The translations under genes were made by a program, and so were the position numbers. A DNA stretch of 64,000 nucleotides from Leptidea sinapis (lineage: Eukaryota > Arthropoda > Insecta > Lepidoptera > Pieridae). Shown here one piece after another: positions 33,161 through 45,814 of the stretch (within the stretch, counting starts at the first letter, position 1; every line of letters starts with the position of its first letter). The notes under the pieces were generated by a model. It worked only from the letters and a program-made list of their open reading frames with translations, searched no databases and was not told where the DNA came from. The DNA lies in NCBI RefSeq assembly GCF_905404315.1, contig NC_066276.1, positions 10,868,001 through 10,932,000 on the forward strand, given 5' to 3'.

Positions 33161-33396
33161 ACCAGTGGGAGGCTCCTTTCCACAGAATGCCGGCTAGGTT
33201 ATGGGTACCACAACGGCGCCTATTTCTGCCGTGAAGCAGTAATGTGTAAACATTACTGTGTTTCGGTCTGAAGGGCGCCGTAGTTAGTGAAATTACTGGG
33301 CAAATGAGATTTAATATCTTATGTCTCAAGGTGACGAGCGCAATTGTTGTGCCGCTCAGAATTTTTGGGTTTTTCCAGAATCCTGAGCTGCACTAC
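33161..33396 (-). repeat. SINE-like 300 bp repeat, copy 3
   Basis: Reverse orientation, starting ACCAGTGGGAGGCTCCTTT; truncated before the T/A-rich end. Confidence 0.8.
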
Positions 33397-34158
33397 ATAC
33401 GTATATTTGAATTCACATGAATGCATACAATGTCATGTATTGTAAGACAGTTCAAATTCAAATCCATATTATATTTTTTTTCAAATTAGGATTGTAAGTC
33501 TCTTATTTCAAAATATATTCCACCGAACTGATAAAAACGGGCGCAAATTACAAAAATTAAAAATTTGGTTAGCAAAAAAACTTCAGCAGATGCTGCTGGA
33601 TATCAAACCCGGCACCTCAAGTGTAGTAGTCAGGATCACAAAACACAATCATTTCGTCGAAAATCATCGTGTGTTCTGTGTAAAATGTGAAGTTTCCTCT
33701 ATAATTGATTGTATTCAACTATATAAATACTTTTATAACTTCTCTCGACAACATGCCAAACTTTGCACTGACAATTGTCTATCTATTCCCAGCAGCCAGT
33801 ACGAATATTGTATGCAAAATGAATTCCCACGAACTAACTCTTCCATTCAGTTCCATGAACTTGGTCCAGCGCTTGCGATGTTCTGAAAGTTGTGCTAATT
33901 TAAGTAATTACGCGTAGTTACTAAAGTTACTAATGTGCTTGTACAATATGATTGTACAATTCCAATTGAGAAGTATTAACTTCGGCTTAGCGTTAGGAAT
34001 TGAAACTATATTAATTGGGTTGAGCTAGATCTAAAATGTACTAGTGTTTAGACAAACATAGTGTGCGAAAGAGAAACACATCTTTAAGAGCAATGGTAAG
34101 CGAATATATTGGTACTGTCACTGTCTTGGTTGACAATTCGTCATGTAGTCAACTTACG
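33397..34158. other. Unassigned intergenic sequence
   Basis: A 98-codon frame (33590-33886) and an overlapping 70-codon frame show no domain I recognise and no supporting codon pattern. Not called as a gene. Confidence 0.35.
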
Positions 34159-34626
34159 TCCGTTTTCAATAACGTATCTCTAGTTACGGATACATTGCTG
34201 TCACCACAGAATAGTTTAAAGAGGTCACCAATGCTAGCAAGGTCCAATGCTTTATGTCAATAGGTTATTGAAATAGCAGGACGTTCAGCTGATGGTAATT
34301 GATACGCCCTGCCCATTACAATGCAATGCCGCACAGGATTCTTGAAAAACCCCAAAACTTATGAGTGGCACTGCAACTGCACTCGTCACCCTGAGAGTTG
34401 AGACGTAAGACTCAGTCTCATTTGCCCAGTATTTGACTAGCTACGGCGCCCTTCAGACCGAAACACAGTAATACTTACACATTAATGCTTCACGGCAGAA
34501 ATAGGCGCCGTTGTGCTACCCGTAGTTTAGCCGGCATCCTCCCACTGGTAAAGTAAGTGTAAAAGGATAGATTTGTCTACCTCTAGTAAGTTAAACTAAG
34601 GATAGATAGGGTATTGAAAACGGCCG
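34159..34626. mobile_element. MITE copy 2, split by a SINE-like insertion
   Basis: Same terminal inverted repeat as 32551-32753 (CCGTTTTCAATAAC at 34160, complement ending at about 34624). The element is interrupted after TCAATAGGTTATTGAAAT by a SINE-like copy (34274-34550) and then continues with AAGTAAGTGTAAAAGGATAG. Confidence 0.75.
34274..34550 (+). repeat. SINE-like 300 bp repeat, copy 4
   Basis: Nested inside MITE copy 2. Begins AGCAGGACGTTCAGCTG and ends CCCACTGGTA; lacks the T-rich leader. Confidence 0.8.
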
Positions 34627-35304
34627 TTAGTCAGCAACGATTGATTTTAGCTCTTTAGTATTTTGAATATGGAACTACTAACTAACTGTCAGGTCGCCTT
34701 TACCACAGCCTTTACGCTAATATTATCTTCTAAGTCTATGGTAATTTCTTACCAGTCTAAGGTAAGGTCTTCGGCTACCAGATTCACATGAGGATAACAG
34801 TCGAAAGGGGATCTGTTTGTTGAGTCCGACATATCGGCACTCAACATCAGGGCATGATGATTCGTAAAGTGTTAATACGTTAAGGTTGTTAGTACACTAG
34901 TATATTCAAAGTCTTTAATCTAGATCGATCACCATAAATAAGAGCTGATCAGTGCGAATGTCATTGCCGCGTCGAAGGTTCCGAACCGAAAAATTTGTAT
35001 AATTTTCAATTATGCCTTCTGAATTAGGCTGTATGTTTACCGATAATGACGAATATGATCTAATACTAAGGTTGCCACGAGCACTACTATTTCTATGTTA
35101 TATTCTATATATTATGGTTGGTAAAGGGGCTCTAGAATAGATCAGGGCAGCCATGTTACAATGCGACCACGGGACCAATGTGATATATTGTTAAAGCGCC
35201 TGTTAATTGTAGCTCACTAAAATTGATACTATTCTAGAATCCTTTTACATATTTTGTAGTGAGCTCAAGGTCTTGAAGAATTGGTCTTCCCAAAAGGATG
35301 CTTC
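34627..35304. other. Intergenic
   Basis: No supported feature. Confidence 0.45.
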
Positions 35305-35622
35305 TTTTATTTATTTATTTATTGTCTAATTAGCACGGCAGTGCCACTTACACTAATTGGACGAAACACTAAAAGGTAAAATTACAAACAAACAACGAAT
35401 ATTAAAGAATAGTCAATTGAATTTTATTCAAACAAAACAAATCTCATAACTATATTTACAATACTATGACTAAAACTATAACTACTAAAATTAAAACTAT
35501 CATTACATGGAAGCGTACCTAGAATACTAGCAGCATTTCCGCTTTGGATAGCTAGGCTGATCGGTTGACCGAAATAGCTGCCAGCGCTTGGGTTTCCAGT
35601 AGCCTTATTGAGGCGCGAAGAA
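35305..35622 (-). pseudogene. Non-LTR 3' end of the FVPFGVE family
   Basis: On the minus strand a coding end reads LNKATGNPSA, then (frame change) QPISLAIQ-like and NAASILGT-like segments, followed by a UTR and an AAAT-repeat tail (35305-35322). It matches the 18981-19265 copy. Confidence 0.68.
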
Positions 35623-35634
35623 TAATTGAATTAA

Positions 35635-36012
35635 TTATACAATATCAATTGTCTCCGCGTACCTTAGTATATCAGAAGCTAGGGAAGTCCATTCATCATG
35701 GAATGGATCCCAATGATTCCCGTTCTTGTCCAACAGCGCGTTGATAGATGCCAATGAAAGCGGTATAGGTGCCATGGCTCGGGCAACGGTGCGATGAGGT
35801 GGGACCACGAAAAGTATATTTTTTCGTGGGCGAAGATTATTAAATTTAGGGATAGGTATATGACAGTATTTCTCATGAAAATCTGGAGCCATCAACCTCT
35901 CCTCGTAAAATTCGACACATAAATTAAAGTCTATGCATTCAAAGGCCACATTCGGAGAAGATGCAGCAACGTTGGAGTGTGATTTGACGAGGGGTTCACA
36001 GAACACAATCAC
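35635..36012 (-). pseudogene. Possible retroelement polymerase C-terminus
   Basis: A 125-codon minus-strand frame containing FNNLRPRKNILFVVPPHRTV, APIPLSLASINALLD and FHDEWTSLASDILRYAE. The pattern of a basic R-rich stretch, then SI(N)xL and a C-terminal helix, resembles C-termini of non-LTR polymerases, and it directly abuts another retroelement end. It could also be an unrelated relic; I see no catalytic motif. Confidence 0.45.
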
Positions 36013-36080
36013 AAAACGAACTAAATTAAAGCGTTTCGAAATCCGTGACAGAGTTTCAAAGATGGCATGTTGATATGCTC

Positions 36081-36320
36081 ACCAGTGGGAGGCTCCTTTG
36101 CACAGGACAGTACCACAACGGGGCCTATTTCTGCCGTGACGTATTTCGGTCTGAAGGGCGCCGTAGCTAGTGAAATTACTGCGCAAATGAGAATTAACAT
36201 CTAACATCTCAAGATGACGAGCGCAATTGTAGTGCCGCTCAGATTTTTTGGAAGGGCGTATTAATAATCACCAGCTGAAAGCGTCCTGCTCGTCTCGTCC
36301 CTTATTTTTTAATTAAAAAA
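36081..36320 (-). repeat. SINE-like 300 bp repeat, copy 5
   Basis: Reverse orientation from ACCAGTGGGAGGCTCCTTT to the A-rich end near 36320; two internal deletions. Confidence 0.78.
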
Positions 36321-36499
36321 ATCCTATAGGTAAAATAAGTAACAATGAAAAACAATAAAGATACATTGTACTAACATAAAAGAAATAAAAATCACTCTCG
36401 ACACATGCAAATAAAATTTTATTCGACAAATAATATTTCAAAGCGTTTATTTCAAAATTCTGTATTACGTTTTTTTTGTATGTGTTAGGATTATGAAGA

Positions 36500-36530
36500 T
36501 ATATTTCTCAGTGAGAAATATATCTTTTCT
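36500..36530. repeat. Short palindrome
   Basis: AAGATATATTTCTCA followed directly by its complement (GTGAGAAATATATCTT region): about 14 bp arms with almost no loop, isolated. Confidence 0.6.
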
Positions 36531-36824
36531 TAAAATAGAAACACATTTATCTTCATTTAAGTAACGCAGAATGTAATTCAACCGCTAAATGTTCCAGGGG
36601 AGGAAACCTTCAAGATAGCGTCGCAACAAATCCAAGAAAAAGCGAAATAGATATTATTTTCTCATTTTTATTGCCACTTATTTTGAGCTTCTCTTGAGTT
36701 ATGATATCCTGGTAATGATCTGTTTTAGTTATTCTATTTTCCAAACATACAATGTTTATATACTGTTAGTTAAATATGTCAGTAAAAACCTGTTGAACTA
36801 ATGCATCAATTGTTAATTTCGACA

Positions 36825-37129
36825 TTTTTTTTTATGATAATAAGGGACGAGCAGGACTTTCAGCTGATGGTAATTGATACGCCATGCCCATTACAATGCA
36901 GTACCGCTCAGGATTCTCAAAATACCCAAAAATTCTGAGCGGCACTACAATTGCGCTCGTCACCTTGAGACATAAGATGTTAAGCCTCATTTGCCCAGTA
37001 ATTTCACTAGCTACGGCGCCCTTCAGACCGAAACACAGTAATGCTTATTACTGCTTCACAGCAGAAATAGGCAACGTTGTGGTACCCATAATCTAGCCGG
37101 CTCCCTGTGCAAAGGAGCCTCCCACTGGT
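36825..37129 (+). repeat. SINE-like 300 bp repeat, copy 6
   Basis: Full-length copy from the T-rich leader to CCCACTGGT. In the opposite orientation to copy 5, about 500 bp away. Confidence 0.82.
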
Positions 37130-37569
37130 CCCACATCTCTGTAAATTATTTACGGACTTACTTAGGTACAGAGAATCCGAGTAGAAAGTGTTCATGGCCC
37201 ATTAATGAATGAAAAATATTTTATATCAAATAAAAATGCAAAAAGTAAAAAGTAAGAGAGGCTCTCTAACTTAATCCTGTTTTACTTTACTTAAGCTGAC
37301 TTTACCTTGAATAAACAGTACATTTTAATTGCATATTACTCGTAATACATAATTTCATATCAATTCGACCTTCAAAATATATTAAAAATCTCCTCCAACT
37401 TCGTCCTATATATGTATGCAAAGTTTAATTTAAATTGGGCTAATGTGTTTAGGTATAAATTTGTTTAATGGTTTTGGAGCTATAGGTAAACATACGTATG
37501 TGAAAGAAAGTGTGGAAAGTGAAAGAATAGAAAGTGTATATACACTTTCTTTTCTTATATATATTATAT

Positions 37570-37910
37570 AAAGATTACTAGCGGACTCGACAGACGTTGT
37601 ACAGGACACACGTCTTAAATTATAAAAATCAGTCCAGTCGTTAGTGGGTGTTCACTACCATACACATGGACAGGAGAATTATATATGTACTGAATTGAGA
37701 ATCTAAACCAATCTCAAATTCACTGAATCACAAAAAAATCATCAAAATTGGTCCAGTCGTTTTGGAGGGAGTTCAATTGTGAATCTAAACCATCCTCAAA
37801 TTCACTTGAACACACACAAAAAAATTCATTCAAATCGGGCTAGCCGTTTAGGTGGAGTTCACTGTCAAAACACGTACAATAGAATTATATATATAAAGAT
37901 ATCGCAATTA
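37570..37910 (+). repeat. ACTAGCGGACTCGACAGACG-type dispersed repeat
   Basis: Contains internal near-repeats of a TCAAATTCAC...GGTCCAGTCGTT...GGAGTTCA unit. Same order as 53255-53503. Non-coding. Confidence 0.65.
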
Positions 37911-39019
37911 GGTTGTCTCGAAAATTTGATATAGAGAAATTATCGAGATTTTATTTTATTTTGGGATTTTTATTTTATTCACATACTCATATCACGTGAA
38001 TCACGAACTCAAACTAAAATACGCATCACGGTTTTTGTTTGCGACCGCTGATTCAATGGAATTTTATTTTTAAACATTCCTTCCACTCGGAATGTTCGAA
38101 TGACATACAGCTATTGAATCAGGATTCAAAACATATAAGTCTTAGCTTAATTAAATGTTTTTTTTTAATTATAAGGTTACCAGCGTTAATCGAAACAAAG
38201 GCCTCTCGGTTAGTATCATTCCACGTTTGGCCTTGCGTTTCCTTGTTACCATCAGGAAATACAATTTAGCAAATTTTCATCTCAGAACTATCCCGACCAT
38301 ATAACCAAAAAGAAAGTATCTACCTATTTTCTAAATCTCTTAGAGAATTCACTTATAGTTATTTGACAAAAACAGGCAAAAGAAAAAATATTTGTCAAAT
38401 CTGTTAATTTCAAAGTTATTGTTTCCGAGACACATAGCACGGCTTCTAGGTGACTTGTTAACTGTATTGGTGTAAAGCGTAGGTAAAATATATAATATTC
38501 TTCAAGAGAACATAATTTTGGTGGGATTATGCATCGAGGTCAAGCTTGTCGTAAGCTAATTATGCTCGTACACGACCTTTGAGTAATCTTGTGTATTTAT
38601 AACGCCATCGCATCAACTAATTAGGCTCAAGTTACATTAGCATTAATTAAACAAAATTTCATGAACTTTGATATTTTGCTGGGGGTAGTGATCATTTGAA
38701 TTAACAAGGATTTTATTATTTTAATATGAAACATATACTCTAGAAAATTATAGATTACGTATTATATTAAACACCCTAGCTTTTGTTATAGTTAATTTAA
38801 AAGGTTTTTTAAAAGTAGTAATTCCAAGCTTTCAATTAAAGATTTAATTCAATTAAAAATTAAAAGAGATAGATAGCTGTTCGTGCTATATATCAGATTG
38901 GTTATAGTTAATCTCTCAAAGAAATATTTAAAGAAATAAATATTATGACTGTTCATTGTCAGTACATTTATGAAAATTTAATATACGTTCACAAAAGTCG
39001 TCAACTTTTTGCTCTTAAT
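37911..39019. other. Intergenic
   Basis: AT-rich; nothing recognised. Confidence 0.45.
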
Positions 39020-39475
39020 AGTGATTTTCATTATTATAACACTAGAAATAAGGGATTGCTTGTAACTGTAGTAGGCTTCATAAGATACATAATAGCTTTA
39101 AGGGTAAATGTATTCAGTTTTATAATAAAGTTCCAGCCACTGTTCAGGCATTATCTATAAATAAATTTAAATGTTTTATAAAAAAAATGGCTCTGTCGTA
39201 AATCCTATTACTCCACAGCTGAATATTTAAGTGATCGGACAGCCTGAGATTAGATAATGATTATTTTATAGCAATAGAAATGCCTGTACAATATTGTATA
39301 TTTTTTATTGAAAAGAGCGCAAAAAAAGAATGCTGGGAGAGTTTCTTGCGCCGCTTCTTCTCTCTCAGGGTGCCATTTGTTTCCGAAGCGGTAGTAGTAT
39401 CTAGTATATTAGAAATGACATCAAAAAGAATTCCAAAGGAATCAATTTTGAGAAAATAGATGCCTTTTTTTTATT
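39020..39475 (+). pseudogene. Non-LTR RT C-terminal fragment
   Basis: Near-duplicate of 31795-32263: NTRNKGLL, then FYNKVPATVQALSINKFKCF-like frames and the same 3' UTR with GAATGCTGGGAGAGTTTCTT. It represents the 3' end of a CR1-like element. Confidence 0.75.
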
Positions 39476-41042
39476 TCAGAGCGCCTTCTCTAAAATCGAT
39501 CTATTCACACGATAAGGCGAATTATAGACGAAAGTTATAAATACAGTAAAGCTATATACATACTAGCTAACATATTTTTATATTGACAATAATAAGGCAC
39601 TTGACTCTCTTTAACACATATACGTAATACCTGTAGCGCCAAGGAAGTACTTCAATAAAAGACGATAATTTACAAAATATAAAAAACCTCCACAGTCTAA
39701 GTGGAAACAAAAATAGTTCAATTTAGGATAGATAATGGCGTTAGACAAAGTGATTTCCTCTCGTCAAAGCTATGTTTTGCAGTAAAGTAAATTAGAACCT
39801 TTTGGTTGAAACATAAATTGTAAAAAGTACATTATTCAGTAAGTATACATTAAGGTTTGCAGATGACTGATTCTGTTGAACGAAATACCAGAATATCTTC
39901 TAGTGATGATACAACTACTAGACTCTAGTCAACTAGAAATGAACTACTAGAACCAATCCAAGTGGATGACAAGAATATTATGTAGACCCTCACCCAAACG
40001 AAGGCCAAAGACGTCTCAAAGGATATTGTTTACAGACTAGGTTGGAGCCCCTGGTTGACCTGATGCGATGTTCGGTGTTCGGCTACTCACAGGTACGACA
40101 GTGCGGATGACGTGTGTGAGCTGGGGAGTGGCCGTCATTTTGACCTTACGTCCAAAGAATTACGCACGTGCATTTCTGCTCTGATGTCCATTTTCCAAAT
40201 TATTGTGTTGTAGTAATTTACAATATACCCAGTGTTTACAGTCCACTAAATTTCTTTCTAAAATCCGTGCATAAGACCCTAAGAAATGGTCTTTCGAGCC
40301 GGATTGTAGGCTAGTTGCGACCTGGCGGCCCAGTGCAACATGGTGAACTTTAAAAAATCTAAAACTCTTCGTAGATTACCGTGCGATTGCATAATATGCA
40401 ACTATTAATCTGAGAATCAAAAACAAATGTTAAAAATATATGCGGTGCTTTCGTAATGGGAGGCAACATCCCAAGCCTTTGTGTTACGAACGCTTTCTGT
40501 AGATCTATAAATATAAAATATAAAGATAAAAAAAAATCATCGGAACTATTGGTCGAATTAACGGATGGGTACTATTCTACGTAGTCCAAGTGCATCACAA
40601 ATCGGCCTGAGGGGTAATAGTTGTGATACAATCCTGATCCTAAAATGGATAGCTTATGTACCTCTTATTATTTAACATCAATGGTAAGAGCATCGATACA
40701 CGTATTATTTAATCATTGGTATTAATAAAAAAAAAGAAAAAATGTAAATCCTTTCAAAATTTCTATGTTATTAAATACGTATGAAATCAACAAATTCACG
40801 CATTTGTCTAACCGAAATCAATGTTAACTACAAACCAAACAGACCGGTGCTTTGGGAGCGGTTGACAAATTGTCGGACAAACCACTGATACCAACCCTAG
40901 CAGTAAATAATTAATTCACTGCTTATTAATGAGAGACTGAGTTTATGGTTACTTATTGCTTGCATTACAATACATTGTTATTTACTTTCTTGTTGTGGAA
41001 AAGGTTGATATTATAAGCGTACGGATTACCTGACGGTTAGTG
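39476..41042. other. Intergenic
   Basis: No gene supported. 39990-40170 is locally GC-richer but shows no domain in any frame. Confidence 0.4.
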
Positions 41043-41310
41043 ATCGGTGTGAGTACCGACTAGTTTCGGACAGTTCGGAGGTCCTTCATCAGGGTGAGTG
41101 GAGTGGGTTCATACATAAAAATCAGATCAGTGAGCACATCTTCTGCACCCGTAAACACGAATTATGATACAATAGTTTCAGTGATAACGTGCTCGTCATC
41201 ACCACCGGTGCATACCACCCCCCGGCCTGTCAAGCCACGCACTACGAGCTCAAACTCACCCTGATGAGAGACCTCCGAATGGTCTGAAACTAGTTGGGTA
41301 CCACACCGAT
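41043..41310. repeat. Inverted repeat pair with hammerhead-like cores
   Basis: 56 bp arms at 41043-41098 and 41255-41310 are near-complementary. Each arm, read towards its outer end, has CTGATGA, a 4-5 bp stem (AGACC/GGTCT on the plus strand; GGAC/GTCC on the minus), then GAAAC. The 156 bp centre contains a C-run and no open frame. Possibly the ends of a small non-autonomous retroelement. Confidence 0.6.
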
Positions 41311-41447
41311 AAACCATGAGTAAAGCCGTGATAGTTAATAAAGATTTTATGTCTCACGAAAGTTTTAATAATTTAACTTAAGAAAGTTCTGGAATCATGG
41401 AGCAAGAAAGTTCATTTCAAAGTTTTCTTGTATATGGAATAGAAGTT

Positions 41448-41560
41448 CTGTGGCCACCGCACTGTAGACGAACGTCACACATCCAGATGGTGAGGATTAT
41501 ATTTTTGGTACCATGTCGTAGGATGGTGTAATTCGGCGGCAGAATTCCCCTTGACATATG
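41448..41560 (-). pseudogene. Jockey-family fragment
   Basis: Minus strand carries the EFHLR/HHLDVW-type 3' coding portion (complement of ACACATCCAGATGGTGAGGA and AATTCGGCGGCAGAATTC). Confidence 0.7.
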
Positions 41561-43069
41561 TGGTAGACCGTAGAAGACATGAATATATTAATGGATTCGC
41601 TGAGAAGAACACGAAAAATAAAATTAAAAACAAGCTATTTCTAAATAAAAATTAATCATTCTTATAGCACAGGAAATGTAGATAGCAGAATTTCAACCAA
41701 ACAAATATTATCTTTCCCGTTACATGATTTAAAAATTGAATAGAATCTCGTTTCCGAAGATTTTTTAATACTTGAACAAGGTAAAAACAATTGCGAAGGA
41801 ATTGTAGTCATGAAAAATGCACTTTTTCCAGAACATTTTCAAATTTGATGATGAATTCTTTAATGTCTGATGCTCTAGTGGTAGCATAGGTACATAAAGT
41901 ACCTTACGTCCTTTTCTGTAATCTTTGTACAAAATTTTATAAAGATCGATTGGATAGATAGACCGTGAAAGCGTAACAAAAAATTCAATTCGATTTATTA
42001 TAACCGATTATTTATTGCTTTTAAGCATTAAAGTCTTATTTGTATCATAATATTATTATTGGACATGTGTACTTCATATGATTTTACTAATTTTATTGGG
42101 AAAATTCCAAACTGAAGTGGACTCACATCCTCTTCATTTGGCTTCGGCGGTCAGTGGTTATTCAGTTAATTTATTAATTATTTTACATATTTCGTTGTAA
42201 AATTAAAGCACCAATTAATAGTTTTGTTAAATTATCATATTACATTGCTTTTCAATTTGCAAAAATATTTGTAGAAATAAAATAATATTGTATCGCTCAA
42301 TAAATGTACTAATTCTTGTACTAAGTGCTGTTCTATACCGGAATTTTTAATAGAATTTACTAAAATTACTTTGAAGTCTAGTGGCAAGACATAGAAATAC
42401 TGCTTTTTGCTGCGTTGCCATCTGTTGACGTGTTATAATAAAGTGAATATAAACCTATTATAGCATAGAAACCTTTTCGTGGTAAACGATTTGGATATGG
42501 AAATTTTAGGTAAAGTCTGGAATGTGAAGCATTAAGGACAAACATACAGACATTGAGTCTTCCTAATTAAACTCTGCTTACTCCTGTTCTCAAGCAATCT
42601 TTAATATTGTATGTTAATAGCATTTTCAAAAGATTGTAAAAATCTTGTGCTCGGTTTTACATTATCATACGGTGAGTATGCTAGGATTTTATAATGAAAG
42701 AGGAAATTGAAACTCCACACTTGCTCACTCGTCAGCAGCTTTTTGATATCCGGCTATATAATAAAACGAATGAGAGCCCGCGAATTGGCCCGCGAAACTT
42801 TCATTTAGTTACCAGTCTCACCTTTGAAATGTATATGTTCACAGTTTCAAGAGTGTCAAATGTTTTTCATTTTCATCAGGTTCTTCTTTCAAAGTTACAT
42901 ATCGATTATGCTTATTTATCTAACTCGACGTTTCATAACCTTTACCCGCTCATGTTTTCAGGGGGACTGAAGTTGGCAGGAGTCGAGATAGTGGTGGTTA
43001 TTGTTGTTAGTTCGTGATCGTTCAACAGGGCTTTTTTAATTGGATTGAATACAAAGCCTCCTTAATGTC
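41561..43069. other. Intergenic, one orphan frame
   Basis: A 107-codon frame (42694-43017) starting MKEEIETPHLLTRQQLFDIR has no domain, signal peptide or context I can interpret. It is the best open frame here but may well be chance. Confidence 0.3.
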
Positions 43070-43545
43070 ATTTAATAAATTCAATAATTTTTATTCAAAA
43101 TAGGATAAAACATTACTTATTGAAAGTCAAATACTCCCATCCATTCCAAAAGGTATGCTTCAGACTTGAGAAGAACGGGCGCAACAAACCCAGCGGGCTT
43201 CTTTTTTTTAGAAATATGGTAACATTTTAAAATCGTACAATTAAAGGCTATTATTTAATTGCCTGTGGGCGGTCGCTGCATTCTCAATCTGTGGTATCAT
43301 TAAGAAAGTCATTTATGTTATAGTATCACACAAACAATTTCTGGGATGTTTTTGTAAAAGTATATACAAAGGCCCATCAAAAGACTTAGCATCTCGACTA
43401 AGCCAAGTAGTAGGCATTATAAGTTTATGTCTGTTCCTGCTGTTAGCATTATAGTCATGATATTTTCTAGCAAATTCACTTATGTGCCAGCAACAACGCA
43501 AAAATGTTTTTAAAAACAAAACTATAAACGTTAATATGCATAATA
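43070..43545 (-). pseudogene. CR1-like element 3' end, copy 1
   Basis: Shares with 63358-63840 a 3' UTR (TTTTATTCAAAATAGGAT... AGAAGAACGGGCGCAA) and coding end; the minus strand reads NRHKLIMPTTWLSRDAKSFD then GPLYILLQKHPRN. A central deletion has removed the last coding residues. Confidence 0.72.
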
Positions 43546-43859
43546 TCAAATAACATGGTCGGTTAATCGAGGGTGCGTAGTATTTATTGGCGTGCCGGTT
43601 GTCATCCTGTCCGGCCCGGCTTCCGAGCCACTGCCTCCATTACAACTGACTTCCGCTGTTACGACAAATGCGTTTTCAGATTCCACATGTTAAACATTCA
43701 TTGTCAAAACAAGGGATGGGATGAAAATGCTAGGGTTGTTCCTCTTGCAGTTTACTATACTTAGTCTGGGCATAAATACTGTTACAATTAAAAATAAATA
43801 AAATATTACATTTGAATTTGGAGTCTGTCATTTTTATATGATTGTTCATTGAGTTTTCG

Positions 43860-44345
43860 CATCTTGGCGCCAATATATTGTACAATATTTAGTACAATAC
43901 ATTGCACAAGTGTATCAAGATACCATTCTTGATAAGGTAGTGAAGCCCCTTAACAAAACCAGTTTCAATAACCAAGAGTTGTCCTTCCAGCAAGCTCGGT
44001 CTATGTAATCTTGGTTGGAAAGTAACGTTTCGGACTTCACCAGAGCTGAAGACTGGCCGTCATCTAGTCCCGATCTTAATCCACTGGATTATGATATATG
44101 GTCAGTTTTAGAGAGTACGGCTTGCTCTAAACGCCATGATAATTTAGAGTCAAAACACTCCGTCCCCACGGAAAGAGTGCGTGCTTCTATTGATAATCGT
44201 TTAAAGGACTGCATTGCGGACAGCCAAAAACTACTTCGAAAAAGATTTTTATATATTTAAATTGTTTTATATTCAAATATTAAACTAACACACTGTAAAA
44301 GTAATAAATGTTATTTGCAATAAAAAAATTCTTTGTTTCAGAATT
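43860..44345 (+). pseudogene. Tc1/mariner-superfamily transposase remnant
   Basis: The plus-strand frames read LDKVVKPLNKTSFNNQ(E), QARS, then WLESNVSDFTRAEDWPSSSP and DLNPLDYDIWSVLE. PSSSPDLNPLDY carries the final catalytic Asp of a D,D-type transposase. The middle block with the second Asp is deleted. The C-terminal 60 codons are open to the stop at 44260. Confidence 0.78.
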
Positions 44346-44504
44346 TGTGGCACGACTAGGTATAAATAAGTATAAATTGAATGTTTCACAGATGATCCTA
44401 AATGCTTGAAATTGAAGTTGGAAATATTGCATTTTTTACTTTTTTGGTCTTGTTTATGGAGTTATGGAAGTATATAGTAGCAGCATATTCATGTATCATG
44501 GTAA

Positions 44505-44912
44505 TGTACATTATATTTTTTTTTTAGTTTTACCATTCTCTTATTTTAGAAGTTACATGGGGGGGGGGAAGTTACAAGAGAAATATATTAATATTATTAT
44601 TGATAATATAAGACACCTCGATATCATTTTTGAAGACCTATCTATAAATACCTCACACGTATGGGTTTTATGAAAAAAAAAAATTTGAGTTTTAGTTCTA
44701 AGTATGGGAAACCCCAAAAATTTATTGTTTTTTTTTTCTATTCTTGTATAAAAATCTTAATGCGGTTCACAGAGTACATCTACTGACCAAGTTACAACAG
44801 TATAGTATTCATAGATTTGAAAAAAAATGGCTGTGACATATGGACGGACAGACAGACATGATGAATCTATAAGGTTTCCGTTTTTGTCAATTTGGCTACG
44901 GATCCCTAAAAA
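44505..44912 (-). repeat. Repeat with TGTCTGTCTGTC core, copy 2
   Basis: Reverse-orientation relative of 7188-7772. Plus-strand landmarks are GGACAGACAGACATGATGAA (about 44844-44863) and CAATTTGGCTACGGATCC (about 44889-44906). A run of ten Gs at 44558-44567 marks its far part. The left boundary is uncertain. Confidence 0.68.
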
Positions 44913-45814
44913 GGGTGCGTCTTGGATCACCTGACAGAAGTGATAACTTAAACTAATCTAATTTGAACTCTTTCATATTGAATTTGAGAAAAGCTTAGGA
45001 TATTAAGTAAATTTACTGAATAATAATATGATAATGTAAGGAAAGGTTATTTAATATAAAATCTTTTACTGATTATACAATATATTTTATTCTTAGTTAC
45101 AATTCCTGAAGATATACATCAGAATTTTGTGTATGTACATTATTAGAGTTATTATTCAATCCTATAAAAGTAACAATTGGTTAGAGTGAAAGAGGAAGAC
45201 CCTGCCGTGTGCGTGAGAGAAAGGGAAGCCAGACAGACTGGCGCCGTAACGCGTTACGTTACGAAGCGGTAAATGGAAATGAAGCTATCACTTCAAAAAT
45301 TCAATCGATCGCTCAATTCACTTCCCATATTCTTAATATTATTCTAACCATATAATATAGCCGTATTGTATTATCTTTGATGAGGGCAGTACAGAAGCGC
45401 AGTTTATTGAAACAAACACTCCAAAATATTGTAGAACAAACTCAATTAGAATAAAATGTTGTTACAATGGGAACACGGCAATGGCGTCGTAATACGTACG
45501 TGTGGGTGATATTGAAATAGTTTAAAGAGAAACAAGCAAAGTTGTATAAACGACATAATAAAATAGCAATACGTGGTTAATCGTTCGTAAGACTACGATA
45601 AGCGAATCGATTTAAGTTTACTTCCCAGATGACTTGGCTGCGACTGAAACTTTAAATTGCCGGAGGTATCTCAAAGTGGACTACTTTTATTCGTTTAATG
45701 AAGAAGTGGAACTTGGAAATACTTTGATCGCAATTTTAATTCATTATTTTAGTTTTTTACTTAGTTTGTTTCAATTTGGTGAAATATTCTTCATTTTTTT
45801 TATGGAAAAGGAGG
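44913..45814. other. Intergenic
   Basis: No gene; a small GC-rich patch (45180-45270) with GTAACGCGTTACGTTACG is of unknown meaning. Confidence 0.4.

Noticed and set aside
33590..33917. Two overlapping plus-strand frames of 98 and 70 codons
   Set aside because: Overlap in different frames with no domain; neither shows coding bias that I can see.
36884..37096. 70-codon frame resembling peptides at 33093-33329 and 54660-54800
   Set aside because: The similarity is because all lie in copies of the same SINE-like repeat; not protein coding.
37528..37549. GAAAGTGTATATACACTTTC palindrome as a regulatory site
   Set aside because: Lies in low-complexity GAAAGTG-rich sequence with no gene nearby; probably a simple-repeat by-product.
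39990..40170. Locally GC-rich stretch considered as a host exon
   Set aside because: No open frame of useful length or splice-site pair convincing enough to call.
42694..43017. 107-codon plus-strand open frame, candidate novel gene
   Set aside because: No recognisable domain, no neighbouring exon signals, and in an AT-rich 64 kb window frames of this size are expected by chance.
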